Below the pieces are notes generated by a model, which worked only from the letters and a program-made list of their open reading frames with translations, was not told the DNA's origin and did no database searches. The translations under genes were made by a program, and so were the position numbers. 64,000 nucleotides of DNA, taken from positions 1,054,001 through 1,118,000 of the forward strand of contig MCGE01000013.1 in the NCBI GenBank assembly GCA_002105175.1, in the 5' to 3' direction. The stretch comes from Absidia repens. Lineage: Eukaryota > Mucoromycota > Mucoromycetes > Mucorales > Cunninghamellaceae. Numbering within the stretch: position 1 is the stretch's first letter; every line of letters starts with the position of its first letter. Shown here piece by piece: positions 43,954 to 56,085 of this stretch.

Positions 43954-46899
43954 ATGATCTCATACTTTATACTGAAAAAATCAGGACGTATTATATATCA
44001 ATCAGTTGACGATGATAAGCTTGATGGCTCAGATACTGATCATATTCGATATTTACCGCTCTTGCTGATTAAGGACTTGATCAAAGCTGAATTGTATGAC
44101 CATATACATCATGTCAAGTCTTCTGGAAAAGTAGCGGCTTTTTGGGAAGTAAGTTACATGAATTTTGAACCTGGAAACGAACGGGCTATTGAAGTTGACT
44201 TTTCGTCTTTTTCTTCAATAGCGGCACAACTTACTATTCATTGCATGCACGAAACAAGAAAGGATACCTTTGGCAGTTTTACACAAACACCTGTTTATTA
44301 TCGATAATTATTTACGGTTTAGCTTTGGACCTCAATGGCAGCTAAGACTTCACAATGAAACCACCACTCCTCATTCAAGACGGGCGCTTTATCCAACAAT
44401 AACCAGGGATCACTTGACTACTTGCCTTGCTCAACTCCCATTCCTAGGGACTTCTCAAACGCTTCGATCTCACCATTGCTTATGTCTTGTTGAACAAATC
44501 GATCTTCAGGAAGAACTGAACGTGCGACTATCTGAAACACTGCGGGATTGTTGTGATTCCTCCTTTCCTTATTTACCCACAGCAACAACAACAATAACAA
44601 CTGCCAACAGAATATCCAACTTTTTTCTTCTTCACCTCGGCGTACCTCTCCGATAACTGTATTAGGACAACAACGGTATCATGACAATCTGCAATATATG
44701 GAAACTGATCGGTGTCCTGGAAATTGGAACCATGCGCTATTATTTGCTAGGGAAAAGGTCGTCGTCCGTTGCTCCAATAAAGATCAACATCGAAACACTC
44801 CTATCACTGACGATCTTTTGTATTATTTGAAGATGATGGTGATGGATTACGTTTGTGAAAATATGGATTATGAAAATCCCGAACAAGGTAGGTAACCTGG
44901 TGATTTTTGTAACGAAAAGCATCAACTTTATTTTTCTGACTATTTTTTTTCTCCCTCGGATTAGGATCCAACTTGAAGCAACAACAAAATGCAAGTGTAC
45001 CTCAAACAATTGCTCGATCGTAAGTGAATGAAAAAAAAACGGTTATTATTAGGATCAATGCACTCAATAAAACCCTATTTTTTAATAGGATGACAGCGGA
45101 TATGACGAACAACGAAATTATATCACCATCTACATCATCACCTACGCTCTGCACATCTACTTCAACAAACGATACACCTACTCAAAAGTCACCATCTTTC
45201 GCCTATGTTTACAATTCAAACGCTGCATCACCTTTCAAAATACAAACGAAATCTGCTGTCACCCAGGTATCCCCATCCACTACGACCATACCCCTTGTAT
45301 CATGGAGCAATCCACCCCCGCTGATTCATTCTCATCTTTTATCTCGATTCCCTAAAGAATATCTCTATGGTGATGGAATCTCCCGAACAACAAGCAATAC
45401 CACAATGCGTGAACTAGATGATGATATATTACAGGAGATGACAGCCGCTATGAAAGTTACGTCTTTGACACCAAGCCTGGATCATCATTATCAACATCAT
45501 CAATATGGAAGTGATACTCAGCTACCACCCAACGCAAAAGCCCTTTATCAGAAATACCATCAGCAACAGCAACAGCAACAGCAGCAGCGCCAGCACCAGC
45601 AACAGCAACAGCAAATTTCATTTTCACCAGTTTCACCACCCACTTCATTCGAATCGACCCCTACCAAAGATATACCCCACCTTTCTAGTAGTTTTCCATC
45701 ACCTTCGACACCTATCACCTCCAACATCCCTGAGGGAAACACCAACCGCACTCGTCAACGCCATAATAGTGAAGATGGATTTGCTAGCCGGGCGTCCCCT
45801 ATTCTACGACGAAGTTCGGCCAGCACATCACCTCTAGGAAGAACCTCGCGACAAAGTATACCTGGTCGACATCAACCTTATATATCCCCTGAAAAGCACA
45901 TTTCACCAAACTATGCTAGCGATGATAGTAGTAGTCAAGAAGGTCACTCACAGCAACAACAAAAACAGAAACAGCGACAGTCGCATCAACATGGAACAAT
46001 CAAGACGGTCCGACGATGGTTGAAACATGGTAATCGCATCATATCAACTCGTGTTTGCCTTGCTTTGGCTTCGGATGGTTTAGTAGTTGTTCTTCTTTTT
46101 TCAGATGAAGTATGTAGTAAAAAAAAAAAAAAAAAAAAAATACCAACTACGGCAATGGGTTATATTGACTTGATTCTTTGTTTTTGTGTGCATGTGTGTA
46201 TTCATTCGTTAGATGTTATCCATTGACTCATCATCCACCTCCAACAGCAAATCTCTCCAGAATCAGCAGCATCAACAATACTACCATCAACAAATCAAAC
46301 AGTTCACGATGATGTTACGAACGTCCTTATGCGATTTTACATCCTTTCTCTTGACCAAGGAACAAGTGCACTTCACCATCCTCTCTTTTGCATCCACCTA
46401 CCCCGGTTTGGTCCACTTTATGCATATCAAGAAAGGAGTCGTCTTCTCTCCTCGACTGGTGGATCTGAATGAAATGGATAAGCATCACGAAATTTTGCAT
46501 GAAATTTTTGAAACCTATGCGATCAAGCCTGTGACCTCGCAAGACACGGTGATTGGCAAATGGCGATGGCCAACGGTGACGCGACTGAAGAAATTATGTG
46601 CCAATATGCTCTCCACCGGTCTTTCGTCTCGTTTATCCCCACCGTCTATTCGCTCATTGCAGGAACCTACGAGGCATCGACAAGGATTCCAACTGATGTA
46701 TTTGTCGGGACGACATCTCCAAAGCAACAGCAACAGTCAAGGCGGAACACAACAACAGCAACAGCAGCAAAATTGGGTAGATTTGGATCATGGGGATGAA
46801 TTACTGGCGATTTATTTCAATTTTGTCCCCAAAGACCGGATATGGGCAATGCATCACCAATTGTTATCGGATGTCAGTCAGCGACATTTTATGAAATAA
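43954..46899 (+). CDS. HPS1: HPS1-like subunit of a BLOC-3 type Rab GEF
   Basis: Model exons: 43954-44148, 44222-44521, 44611-44887, 44965-45019, 45089-46109, 46213-46899; 844 residues. The N-terminal longin-like part (ISYFILKKSGRIIYQS; LFIACTKQERIPLAVLHKHL, then FIIDNYLRFSFG) parallels HPS1 (FLYVLHLFGECLFIA; YLFEVHFG). The C-terminal block, FTSFLLTKEQVHFTILSF followed by YPGLVHFMHI, matches HPS1 WKDFLLVKSRRNITMVSY and FPGLVHFIYV. A long Ser/Gln/Pro-rich insert (residues ~290-600) separates them. BLOC-3 (HPS1-HPS4) activates Rab32/38 for lysosome-related organelles. The 89-base intron at 44522 has a weak donor (GTGCGA). A 75-base in-frame segment 46030-46104 could be a further intron but would leave a 5-base exon. 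Confidence 0.75.
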
Positions 46900-47548
46900 A
46901 AAGGATGGCTCCACCCGTCTTTTTTTCGATGGTATCTGTTTTTTTGGTTCTATTGTCCCCACTTTTCCCTTCCCTACCCCACTTTTTTTTTTTTTTTTGG
47001 TTATCAATTGCCCTTTCTTCCTCCAATAGTTTAGTCATTTATTCCCCTCCAATAGTATAGTCGTCTTCATTCCCATGCAAATAGTACATTATCATTCCCT
47101 CCAACAGTATATTATCCCTTTTTTTTTTTTTTAAGAAATCATCAAATAGTCAAATAAAAAGCGAATAAAATCAAATCAAATTTTTATTGTATGTGTACAG
47201 TGTGTAATACTACAGACAATGTCTCATCTACAGTACATACAGTGTATATGGGTGTGTATATGAAGATGCAAGAAAAAAAACGGGTAAAAGGTCACTGGTT
47301 GGAAGGCAGATCGGCACAAAAAAAAAAAAAAAAAAAAAAATAGCTTGTAAAAAAAGTATGTTTTATTTCATTAAAAAACAAGTCTATGGAGAGATGATGT
47401 AGAATAAAAAAGGAGATATATAAATTAAAAAAAAAAAGAGAAAAAGTGATGACTAACTACTATGGACACGTACACACAACGAAAATAAAGTAAAAAAAAA
47501 ACTAAAAAACTAAACTAAAAAACCAAACCACTATTTCCATATTTTTGT
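46900..47548. other. intergenic between convergent genes HPS1 and eIF5B
   Basis: T-rich then A-rich, with long A/T runs at 46982-46999, 47119-47132 and 47319-47340. AATAAAAT words appear near 47164. No gene is recognised. Confidence 0.45.
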
Positions 47549-50500
47549 TTAATCCACATTCAACACCTTCTTGAGTTTCACCACCAAGGCCCAATCTTCC
47601 TTTGACATGTCTTTACGGAAAGATTCCTTCAGTACATCGATGGATTGACGGGAGATCTTGGAGTAAATTTCATCCTTTTCTTCCAAATGGCGACCAAAAG
47701 TCTTGGGGGTTTCATAGACGGCACATTCAATCTTGATAGCCACACCACCACCAGCTTGACCCTTCTTGACAATATCCAGTGTCTTGTGATTTTGTTCAAT
47801 AGATGTGACCTTACCAAGAGTGATAGTTTCCTTTTCCTTCGTGTCGGGGTTTATTCGCTGCACACAGAGAGGAGTACCAATTCGTAAAGCACCTTCCAAC
47901 ACATCCACACCAATAATAAGAGGATCCTTCTTGTTGAAAATAGCACCGGGCACCATCTTGAGGACACAAGGGAAGACAGCAGAGGGAGCTTGATCCTTAC
48001 GCTTTTGTTCCATCATGGCTTCACTGTATTCAACAAATCTGTCGAACAAATGATAGATAATATCGGCCTTGAATACCTTCATACCCATTTCTTCGGCCAT
48101 TTCTTCAGCTTCCTTTTCAACCTTGACATCGAAACACAGCATCACGGCGTATTCACGAGCCTTTTCTAACATGACACCAGCCTTGACCACATCCTTCTTG
48201 TGCACAGGACCAATGTTGATACCAGCCACAGGAATCTTTGAGGTACGCAAGAATTCCAAAAGAGCTTCCAAAGCACCAAGAGTAGACGCCTGCACCCACA
48301 CACCATGACCGGTACGATCAATTGTACTCATGAGATTGGTCAAATCAGACATCACTTCTTCCTTCAAGTCTTCTTCATCATCATCGGGACCACAGACCAA
48401 CAATCGAGAACCAGCAATAGCCTTTTCTAATTCAGGAGCAGAGATCTTGATACCCATAGCCGCCTTGATGGATTCGTGGCGGACATATTGCGACTTGATA
48501 CGTAATTCACGTAAAGGTTGAGGCGTAAGAAGGGCACGCACCTGGGTTACGATAGGACCATTGAGACCACAGACCACAATCTTGTCACCTTCATGCAACC
48601 AACCGTTCACAAGCACCACATCAATAGTTGTACCAAGACCTTCAATCACCTTGACTTCCAAAACGGTACATTCCAGTTCAGTGATATACATCAGTTGTTC
48701 ACTCATACGAGATTGAGTCAAGTTGACCAAAAGATTGAGCAGATCAGGAATACCTTCACCAGTGTGAGCCGAGGTGGGGACCAATGAGACATACTTGGCG
48801 AAGTTCTTGTTCTTGTAGTATAATTGAGCGTTCAAACCTTGTTCAGCAAAAGCAACAATGGTGTTGGTCACACGGGTTTCAAATTCATCACGCACCGATT
48901 TCTTTTGTTTGGCCAATGAATCTTCAAACGAATTGTCAGCAATAGGATCCCATTGGAAGAGACGATCGATCTTGTTCAAGGCAACAATGAAAGGTGTCTT
49001 TCGGTCACGGAGAAGTCGGATGGATTCCAGAGTTTGAGGTTCCAGACCGTGCATAATATCCACCACCAAAATAGCAATGTTACAAAGAGAACTACCACGA
49101 GTACGCAAGTTGGTAAAGGATTCGTGCCCCGGGGTATCGATCACCAAAAGACCAGGAACCTTGAGTTCTTCCACACGTTTTTCGCCCAGAACAGCAGTCT
49201 TCTTGGCAATGGCATCACCAGGGAAGTAAGTCGCACCAATTTGTTGAGTAATACCACCAGCTTCGCCTTCTTGCACATTGGTTTGACGAATCTTGTCCAG
49301 CAACTTGGTTTTACCTAAAAAACAAAGAGAAAAAAAAAAGTCAATCCATATGTATATATACATATATGTATATATAAATACTAAAATAAAAAATTCTTTT
49401 GGCTTACCAGTATCGACGTGGCCTAAAATACAACAAATAGGTGACCGCAAATCATCCTTTGAACGAGCTTCCATAGCTTCCTTTTGTCGTTGCACCCGGC
49501 GAGCAGCAGCTTCTTCTTTCTTTTGTAATGCCATACGCTTAGCAGCAGAAAGTTCTTCGTCTGAGCTATCCTCGTCACTGTCTTCATCAGAGTCGTATTC
49601 AGAGTCGTCGTCGGAGTCGTCATCATCATCACTAGAGGATTCTTCATCGGACGATTCTTCAACCTTGGCAACGGGTTTTTTGGCAGGGGTGGCGGCTTTC
49701 TTAGGAGCAGCAGGAGCAGGTGTAGAAGCAGCAGCAGGCTTTTTGATTTCCACAGGCTTTTCTTCTTCTTCTTCTTCACTTTCTTCTTCCCAATCGTCCT
49801 TGACGTCTTCTTCATCCTTGGCTGGTGCAGCAGGGCTCTTGTCTTCTTCGTCACTACTCAAAGCAGCCTTTTCCCAGTCATCTTCAGAGGCTATAGTGGA
49901 TAAAAAAAAAAAAAAAAAAAAAAGATGGTCAAAATCAGTCTGTGCTGTAATAATGATAATACCGTCAAATATACATTTTATTGGTGTGTCACTTACATTC
50001 TTCAGCGGCTTTTTTGGCTTCTTCTTCCTTTCGAAGACGTTCTTCTTCTTCCTTGCGTTGGCGTTCTTCCTCTTGCTTCTTCTTTTCCAGTTCTTCCTTG
50101 GAGGGACCCTTCTTCTTCTTGTTGTTGTAAACAATACGTTTCTTGGGTTGATCAGATTCGCTAGGGGACTCCAAACCTTGGATCTTGATTTGACCAGATT
50201 CGAGCATTTGTTGGTGACGAAGTTGAGCACGGCGTTGAGCTTCCTTTTGGGCCTTGGTCAGTAATTTGCCTTCCTTTCGAAGTTGTTCCTTTTTAGCCTA
50301 TATCAAACAACAAAATATAATCGTAAATATATCTGCCGTTCTAGACACTCTACCCCAAATTATCGGTAAGAGAAAATGCCTTACCTTTTCCTTTTCCTTT
50401 TTCAAAAGACGAGCAGCTTCCAGGCGTTCTTCTTCTTCAGCCAAGAGACGTTCTTCTTCTTCAGCCCGGAGTCGTTCTTCTTCAGCCAATCGCTTAGCTT

Positions 50501-51496
50501 CTTCTTCGGCGGCCTTTTGAGCTTCGACCATTTTCTGTAGAATAAAGCAAAGTATGAATCAATGCGTCAGTTCATAGATTTTCGTTCCTTTTTCTTTGTT
50601 TCTATTAAACTTACACGGAGAGCAGCAACATTACCACCCTTCTTCTTGCCCTTTCCACCAGTAGGTGCTTCGACAGGAGTGGGTTCAGTTTCAGGGGCAG
50701 GAGTAGAGGATGCCGCAGCCTTGTTTTCCAACTTCTTCTTGAGTTTTTCCTTCTTCAATTGGCTTTTAGACTTTCCACCAGACGCAGCAGCAGCTTCGGC
50801 ATCATCATCATTGGCGGCAGCAGCAGCAGGAGTTTCATTGCCCAAGAGTTTGTCCAAAGCGGCATCTTCTTCAGCTTGCTTTTGTTTCTTTTCCAAAGCG
50901 GCAAGACGTTTGGCTTCCTTGAGTTTTTCCTTCTTGAGCTTTTCCTTTTCCTTTTTGGTGAGCAAGCGTCCACTGTCATCGTCATCACCGCCCACGCTGT
51001 TGTTATTGTTGTCGTTGTCATCAGGAAGAGGGACACTGGCTTGTTGCTTCTTGTTCTTCTTGTTCTTCTTCTTGTCGTTCACCCAGTCGAGATCATCTTC
51101 TTCGGCAACATCCGCATCCACATCCGCCGCATCACGTGTATCAACTGCGACAGGTTCGTCTTCTTGTTCGTCTTCAGAGATGGCTTGCTTTTGCTTTTTC
51201 TTGTTTTTCTTCACCTTGGATTTGGCAGCCTTATTCACCATGGCCATCAAGCTATCAATAAAACAATATCAAGAAATTAGTTGGATTAAAGTCGTTTTTT
51301 AATGTCACATTTCTTTTTAGACATACCCTCCATCTTCGTCGTCTTCGACTTCAGCAAGAGCGGCAAAGGAAGCAGTATTTTTGGCAAAAGTTTCGTCGTC
51401 TTCAGGTTCGGCACCACCAATAGCAGCGTGATCTTCTTCGAAGGCTTCATCCCAGTAGTCGTCTTTCTTTTTGTTGTTGGACTTCTTTTTACCCAT
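47549..51496 (-). CDS. FUN12: translation initiation factor eIF5B
   Basis: Six exons (51496-51327, 51251-50615, 50534-50385, 50297-49997, 49890-49408, 49314-47549) give 1168 residues. The first ~570 are Lys/Glu charged repeats (K-rich, [16 protein letters not shown]), as in other eIF5B proteins. The GTPase follows: [15 protein letters not shown] (P loop, near residue 577), GGITQQIGA (switch 1), [15 protein letters not shown] (switch 2) and ALNKIDRL (NKxD). Domains II-IV close the chain, with [19 protein letters not shown] and the C-terminal helix that binds eIF1A ([14 protein letters not shown]). It promotes 60S joining. One intron sits exactly in the P loop (DTG|KTK). Length is normal for a long eIF5B. 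Confidence 0.96.
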
Positions 51497-52479
51497 GATT
51501 GGCGATGTATAAAATGTGAAGGAAAAAGAAAAAATGAAAAGGAAAATGGGGAAATGTAGAAAAAATAAATAGCAAGACAAGCCACTTTTTTGAGTCCCGC
51601 CAATCCTTCAATTTTTTTTTTTCTCCCGACCCGACTTTGAGCATATTTCATGCGACCTGTTGTGGACGTTTAAATTATATCCCAATCGCCTGCTGCTTCT
51701 CGCACGGTTGCTTGCATAAATTCTCAAGAACAATAAAAGCATGGTATATCTTACCTTTACTTTAAAATACTCTTTCCATTTGCTCACAAAGCTGCTGTTA
51801 TTTGTAGTTGGTTTTTTTTTCGAATAAAAATATATGATACAAGATTGTTGAAATAAGGTCCCTTTCTTGGCTGTGGGATCAAAGATGCGATTTGCAGCTA
51901 GCTTCCATTATGTGTGTTGGTAGGATTCAGGGGCGCTGGAATGAAAGTAGCTTTCTATGATATAACCTCCTCCCCCATTTATTATACAATGCTTACTTTT
52001 ATCGCAATTTTTTTTTTTTTTTTTTTACAAATGACTTCCTTATTGTGCCATGTGATCTCTGCCTCGTTCCCTGTTCTATTATACTGCGTAAACACACACA
52101 AACAAAAAACGACAGTGTTTAAAGCAAGTTCACTACATTGATATAGGATGCAGGATTTTATTTTATTTTTCAACATGGTACTTATTCGGGCAAGTCTCGG
52201 GACACTCCTTCATAGTATATCCCAAATGCCAAAAATGGAAAAACAATGGGAGATGTATTAATTTCGGAAGCAAATGCCCCTCCGTGAAAATTTACATGCC
52301 TTGGGTTCCAAAATGTATGTTGCGGTATTCACTATTTTGCCTTCATTGTTTTCATCATTTAATAGATATGGTGCGGCTCGCTTATAATGTCAAATTTTCA
52401 ATTTTTCATTTCAAATTTATGGCTTCAATCGCAGTTTGAAAAATACCTTTTAAAGCCTTTTTTTTCCCTCCTTCCTTTC
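51497..52479. other. intergenic, eIF5B promoter side
   Basis: AGTCCCGCC at 51593-51601, 97 bases before the start on the minus strand, is a partial match to the shared head/promoter word. A T tract lies at 52008-52026. The remainder is AT-rich with no gene. Confidence 0.4.
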
Positions 52480-52715
52480 TTTTCTTTTTTTTTTCCCTCA
52501 AGTCACCGCCATTTCATTGATCTCAATGGGATGTTGTTCAACTGGGATTAGCGTCAGGACTAGTTTAGAAGGGGTTTCAGCTCAGGTCTTACGAGATGCA
52601 TGGGGAACCCCTTTCATTTTGGATCCAGAATTCAGGACCATTATTAGATTAACCTTCATCTTAGTTTAGTATTGGTTGTCATTGTTATAATTACTACTGA
52701 ATAAACTTTGTCTTG
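52480..52715 (+). repeat. dispersed repeat, copy H (headless, 3'-truncated)
   Basis: A T/C tract is followed by the core from about 52553 (TCAGGACTAGTTTAGAAGGGG), with TTACGAGATGCATGGGGAA, CATTTTGGATCCAG and AATAAACTTTGTC near 52700. The CACGTG head and the tail subrepeats are not recognisable. Confidence 0.65.
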
Positions 52716-53476
52716 CCTTTTTCTATCATTGTTTGATTGTCTTACCAAATGTATATACATGGACTTATTATAAGCAGAAAAATACAAACGGGTGTGTGTC
52801 CGTACAACAACAACAAAAAAAAAGAAGGGACGGCACTTTTTATTGTACAAATAGTAAATAAAAATACATAAACTAATCCTCATTTGCAAGTCTTACAATC
52901 TACATCTACATCTACATCTATTAGCTACGCTTGATATGGGAGCGGGAACGAGCAAACAACAGGACCTTGTTTTCTGTATAATATTTTACAGTTTTCGCGG
53001 TGTTTTACAAAATAAATTTTCCTTTTTAGTACATCAGATACGTTTCAAATCCTAGGCCAACCAGCCAAAGTCTTCTTTTTTTGAAGGCTGATAAGTTTTT
53101 CTTTTTTATTACCGATGTACAAGTTTTGTTCTTAAAGGTCTGAATTATCATGTTTATACATTATTTTTTTGAGGTGGCCATTTTTTAAAAAACTATCAGC
53201 TTTCTAGGATCATGCCTAATATTTGACATTATAAGTGAGCCGCACCATATATACAATATGCTGAGTCTAGTGGAGCTGTTACGTCGACAATATAGTCTTG
53301 GTTGATTATATGAATGGTAGAACGGAAATAATACCATGTTGCATATGAAACGGTCTAGAACTGTCAACTAGGCGCAAGGTCTCCAAGGATGGGGCAAGGA
53401 GCCATATATACGCTGAAAAAAACAAGTGCAAAATTCGCTATATGAGAGTTATCTATTTCCTATTTTGCCTTGGTAC
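52716..53476. other. intergenic
   Basis: AT-rich, with a TACATC microsatellite at 52899-52920. No gene is recognised. Confidence 0.4.
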
Positions 53477-53611
53477 TTAAAGTGGAAATATTGCTTCTTT
53501 TATCTGCTACCTGAAGTGGAAAGTTGCATTTTTTATCAGCTATCAAAAGTAGAAACATTGTATCTTTTATCTGCTACCTGAAGTGGAAACATTGCATTTT
53601 TTATCAGCTAT
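53477..53611 (+). repeat. minisatellite, about four units of 33 bases
   Basis: Four imperfect units of the type TGAAGTGGAAACATTGCAT-CTTTTAT-(C/T)AGCTA(CC) run head to tail. Units 1/3 (ending CTGCTACC) and 2/4 (ending CAGCTAT) alternate, giving a 66-base higher-order period. No coding sense is apparent. Confidence 0.65.
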
Positions 53612-54057
53612 GATAGGTCTTTATTATAATGCCATGTAAGTGATTGTCTTCGCTGAAATATAGACATATACACCAAAAAAAGTCATTCAGCCGTATACCG
53701 TCGCGGGAAAAATCGAAATACTGACAAAACACAGTTAAAACAATAGAAATATCCCCAGGCATGATTCACGACACATCAAAACACACTTAAGGGAGCTATT
53801 AAAGGTAGCAATAGGCGCACTACAGGGCAATGTGAGAATAGTCAACGCCAAACTGATGGGACGGTATTAATATGAGATCTAATTTATTGTGCAAGCAGAT
53901 AACTTATGAGAAAGGCTATACATGGGTGTCTTTTATTGTAGCAGCACAACTGTTAACATTATTCAAATGGGGTGATTATAGTAAAAAAAGTGTTCTTTTG
54001 TACAACGCATGAGAAAGAGTAATGGATCATTTTTCATTGAAGCATGTAAAAAAAAAA
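53612..54057. other. intergenic
   Basis: AT-rich spacer; nothing recognised. Confidence 0.4.
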
Positions 54058-54356
54058 AGAAAATTTTTATTTGAGATACATTCAAAATATGGGCAAACTA
54101 ACACTAAACTAAGCCAAAAGACACTCCAAAAAGCCGACTAATGGTGGTCTTAAATCCTGAATCCAAAATGAAAGGGTTTCTTTATACATCTTGTAATCCC
54201 TGAGCTTAAACGTCTATAAATCAATACTAACACCAATCTAATATCTCTATAATTTTATAGAGGTTATAATGATGAAGGAAAAAAGAAAAAGAAAAGAAAG
54301 CGGGTGAAAAAATAAAACTAGCCGAAAATAAAACCACGTGTGCGGGATCTGAAATC
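54058..54356 (-). repeat. dispersed repeat, copy F' (reverse, without most of the tail)
   Basis: On the minus strand, head TTTCAGATCCCGCACACGTG at about 54335-54354, a pyrimidine tract, then the core. On the plus strand the core shows CATCTTGTAATCCCTGAGC at 54187-54205, AATCCAAAATGAAAGGG near 54160 and CTAACACTAAACTAAGC near 54098. It stops near 54058, before the subrepeats. Confidence 0.7.
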
Positions 54357-54600
54357 TTTGCTGTGGTCTTTGGCTGAACAGCAGTTTGATTTTTTTTTTT
54401 TTCGTTTCGAAATAGTGAAGTCAGTAGTGCATAATGGATAATAAATTTTATTTTAAGACATCTATTGGGTAAATACATAATACATCGTGGACTATAATAC
54501 AATCGACAAAGCTAAATAAAACTATCAAAGGAGAACGGGTAAACTAAGGGGGGGGGGAGATGCTAAGAGTCTAAAAACGGGGGGTGGGGTGGGGGTCTAA

Positions 54601-55916
54601 TTATGGTGATTGTTCAATAACTTGATCCAGCAGTCCCATCAGATTGTCCAGCGCCTTGATGAAAGATTGTTCTTGTTCTGTTCGACCAGGTTGCCATCGG
54701 GATCGCCCAAAATCAATCAGTCGAATATCACATAACTTGGGTCCTGTTTCTTCCATGTCTTTTTGAATCGCATCAGCATCATCATCAGCATCAGCAGCAT
54801 CATCCGCACCACCACTAACGCCGTCGTTATCATTCACCGGTTTGTCGATATTAGCATCGTCTTGTCGATCTTCTTCCAACATCCTTTTCCAAGCAGCTTG
54901 AGCGGCAGATGCATCCCCTTCGTACACCAACAAAAGAGAACATCCCACCAACTGTAATTCCGCATGCTCTTCGACAAATCCTTGTATATCCGACACGGTA
55001 TCAATGAAATGCTCCAAAATCCATTCTATTTCTTTTTGCCTAGTGGTTTCGCGATGGTATTGTCCAGTGATTGCTCTTCTTCGGTCCGAGTACAATGGGA
55101 AGGTAGGCTGCTACTGTTGTTGTTTGATTCATTGTTCAAATTATAGGTCGGGTAAAAATACGATAATAGACCATCCAAAAAATTGTCCTTTGTTCGTTCT
55201 CGTCCGTATTGTTTGGTGTATGAGGTGTAATGTCGTTCGACGGAGTCAAATATCTACATCAAGTGGAAATCACGAAGAGGGGGGCTGTTTAATATCAAGT
55301 CCTTTTTTTTTCAGGCCCGACCTATACGCTGATTTCGAAAATACTTACCTTCATACCAGAAATCCTTAAACCCAAAGATTCAATCGTTGTTCCTTGCGCA
55401 TTCTTGATCATCTTGTTTCGCTTGGCTTCGTCAGCAGTGTCTTCATAAATTTTGTAACCTAGTTTGATGTCCATGATACAAGGTCGAGTGAACCCGTGGA
55501 GTATGTTCTCTAAACAAAGATGCTGTGTTGGATTTAAAGAGAGGGGAGTTAAGGATGTCCTTTCAGTTCGTTCTACTTCACACACATACACACACACACA
55601 CACATAAAAAAAGGATATCATCCAAATTCGCGAGTTGATCCGTTGGGATATCGGTAATATTATCAGATAATACTGGCGCAACATCTTGTCCTTTATCGAG
55701 TAGTTCCTTCTCGTTTTCTGTTGAAGACCGTAAAGTACCATAGCATTCAGGAATCCAGTCCATAAATTCTTCGTGTTGTTGGCTGGCTTCATAGAACTCG
55801 CGCTCCTGTTGGCTAGAAGGTTTGAACACCATGAGATCGTTCGTGGTTAGGCAGAGAATATTGTCATGACCGGCTACTTGGCTTTCAAATTTTACCAACT
55901 TGTTGACGGATTCCAT
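54601..55916 (-). CDS. ARG82: inositol polyphosphate multikinase (Arg82/IPMK family), with a one-base frame break
   Basis: Exons 55916-55590, 55522-55349 and 55253-54601; about 384 residues if one base is missing. The kinase signature PCIMDIKLG (residues 123-131, PxxxDxKxG) is intact, and GLRISGMK and YTSYTKQYGRERT follow. LQLVGCSLLLVYEGD and CDIRLIDFGRSRW (the DFG-like metal-binding site; DFA is more usual) close the fold. Exon 3 changes frame between about 55040 and 55130: the frame carrying YNLNNESNNNSSSLP stops at 55040, while EIEWILEHFIDTV lies in the other frame. Donor choice at intron 1 falls inside a (GT) run. The enzyme makes IP4/IP5 from IP3 in the nucleus. Kcs1-type IP6 kinase is less likely given the small size. 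Confidence 0.78.
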
Positions 55917-56017
55917 GATTAAACAAGATGGAAAGAAAACAAAAATGCAGAGCTGAAAGTTGTTATTGTAAATAAATCCTTAACAAAGACAAAAAAAAAA
56001 TAAAAATTAAAAATTAA
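55917..56017. promoter_or_regulatory. IPMK promoter, shared with repeat copy G
   Basis: Only about 100 bases separate the IPMK start from the head of repeat copy G (CCCGCCTGTG at 56022-56031). The degenerate head could therefore serve both directions. This is inference from spacing. Confidence 0.35.
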
Positions 56018-56044
56018 AAACCCGCCTGTGCTTTTTATTTTTGA

Positions 56045-56085
<41 letters not shown>

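Noticed and set aside
46030..46104. A 75-base GT...AG segment in HPS1 as a certain intron
   Set aside because: Splicing it would leave a 5-base exon before the next donor; it stays in frame unspliced, so it was left in the model as uncertain.
49293..50264. Long plus-strand open frame (323 codons) opposite eIF5B, and another at 50562-51302
   Set aside because: Ser/Phe/Leu low-complexity mirror images of the Lys/Glu-rich eIF5B coding sequence; no start context or family.
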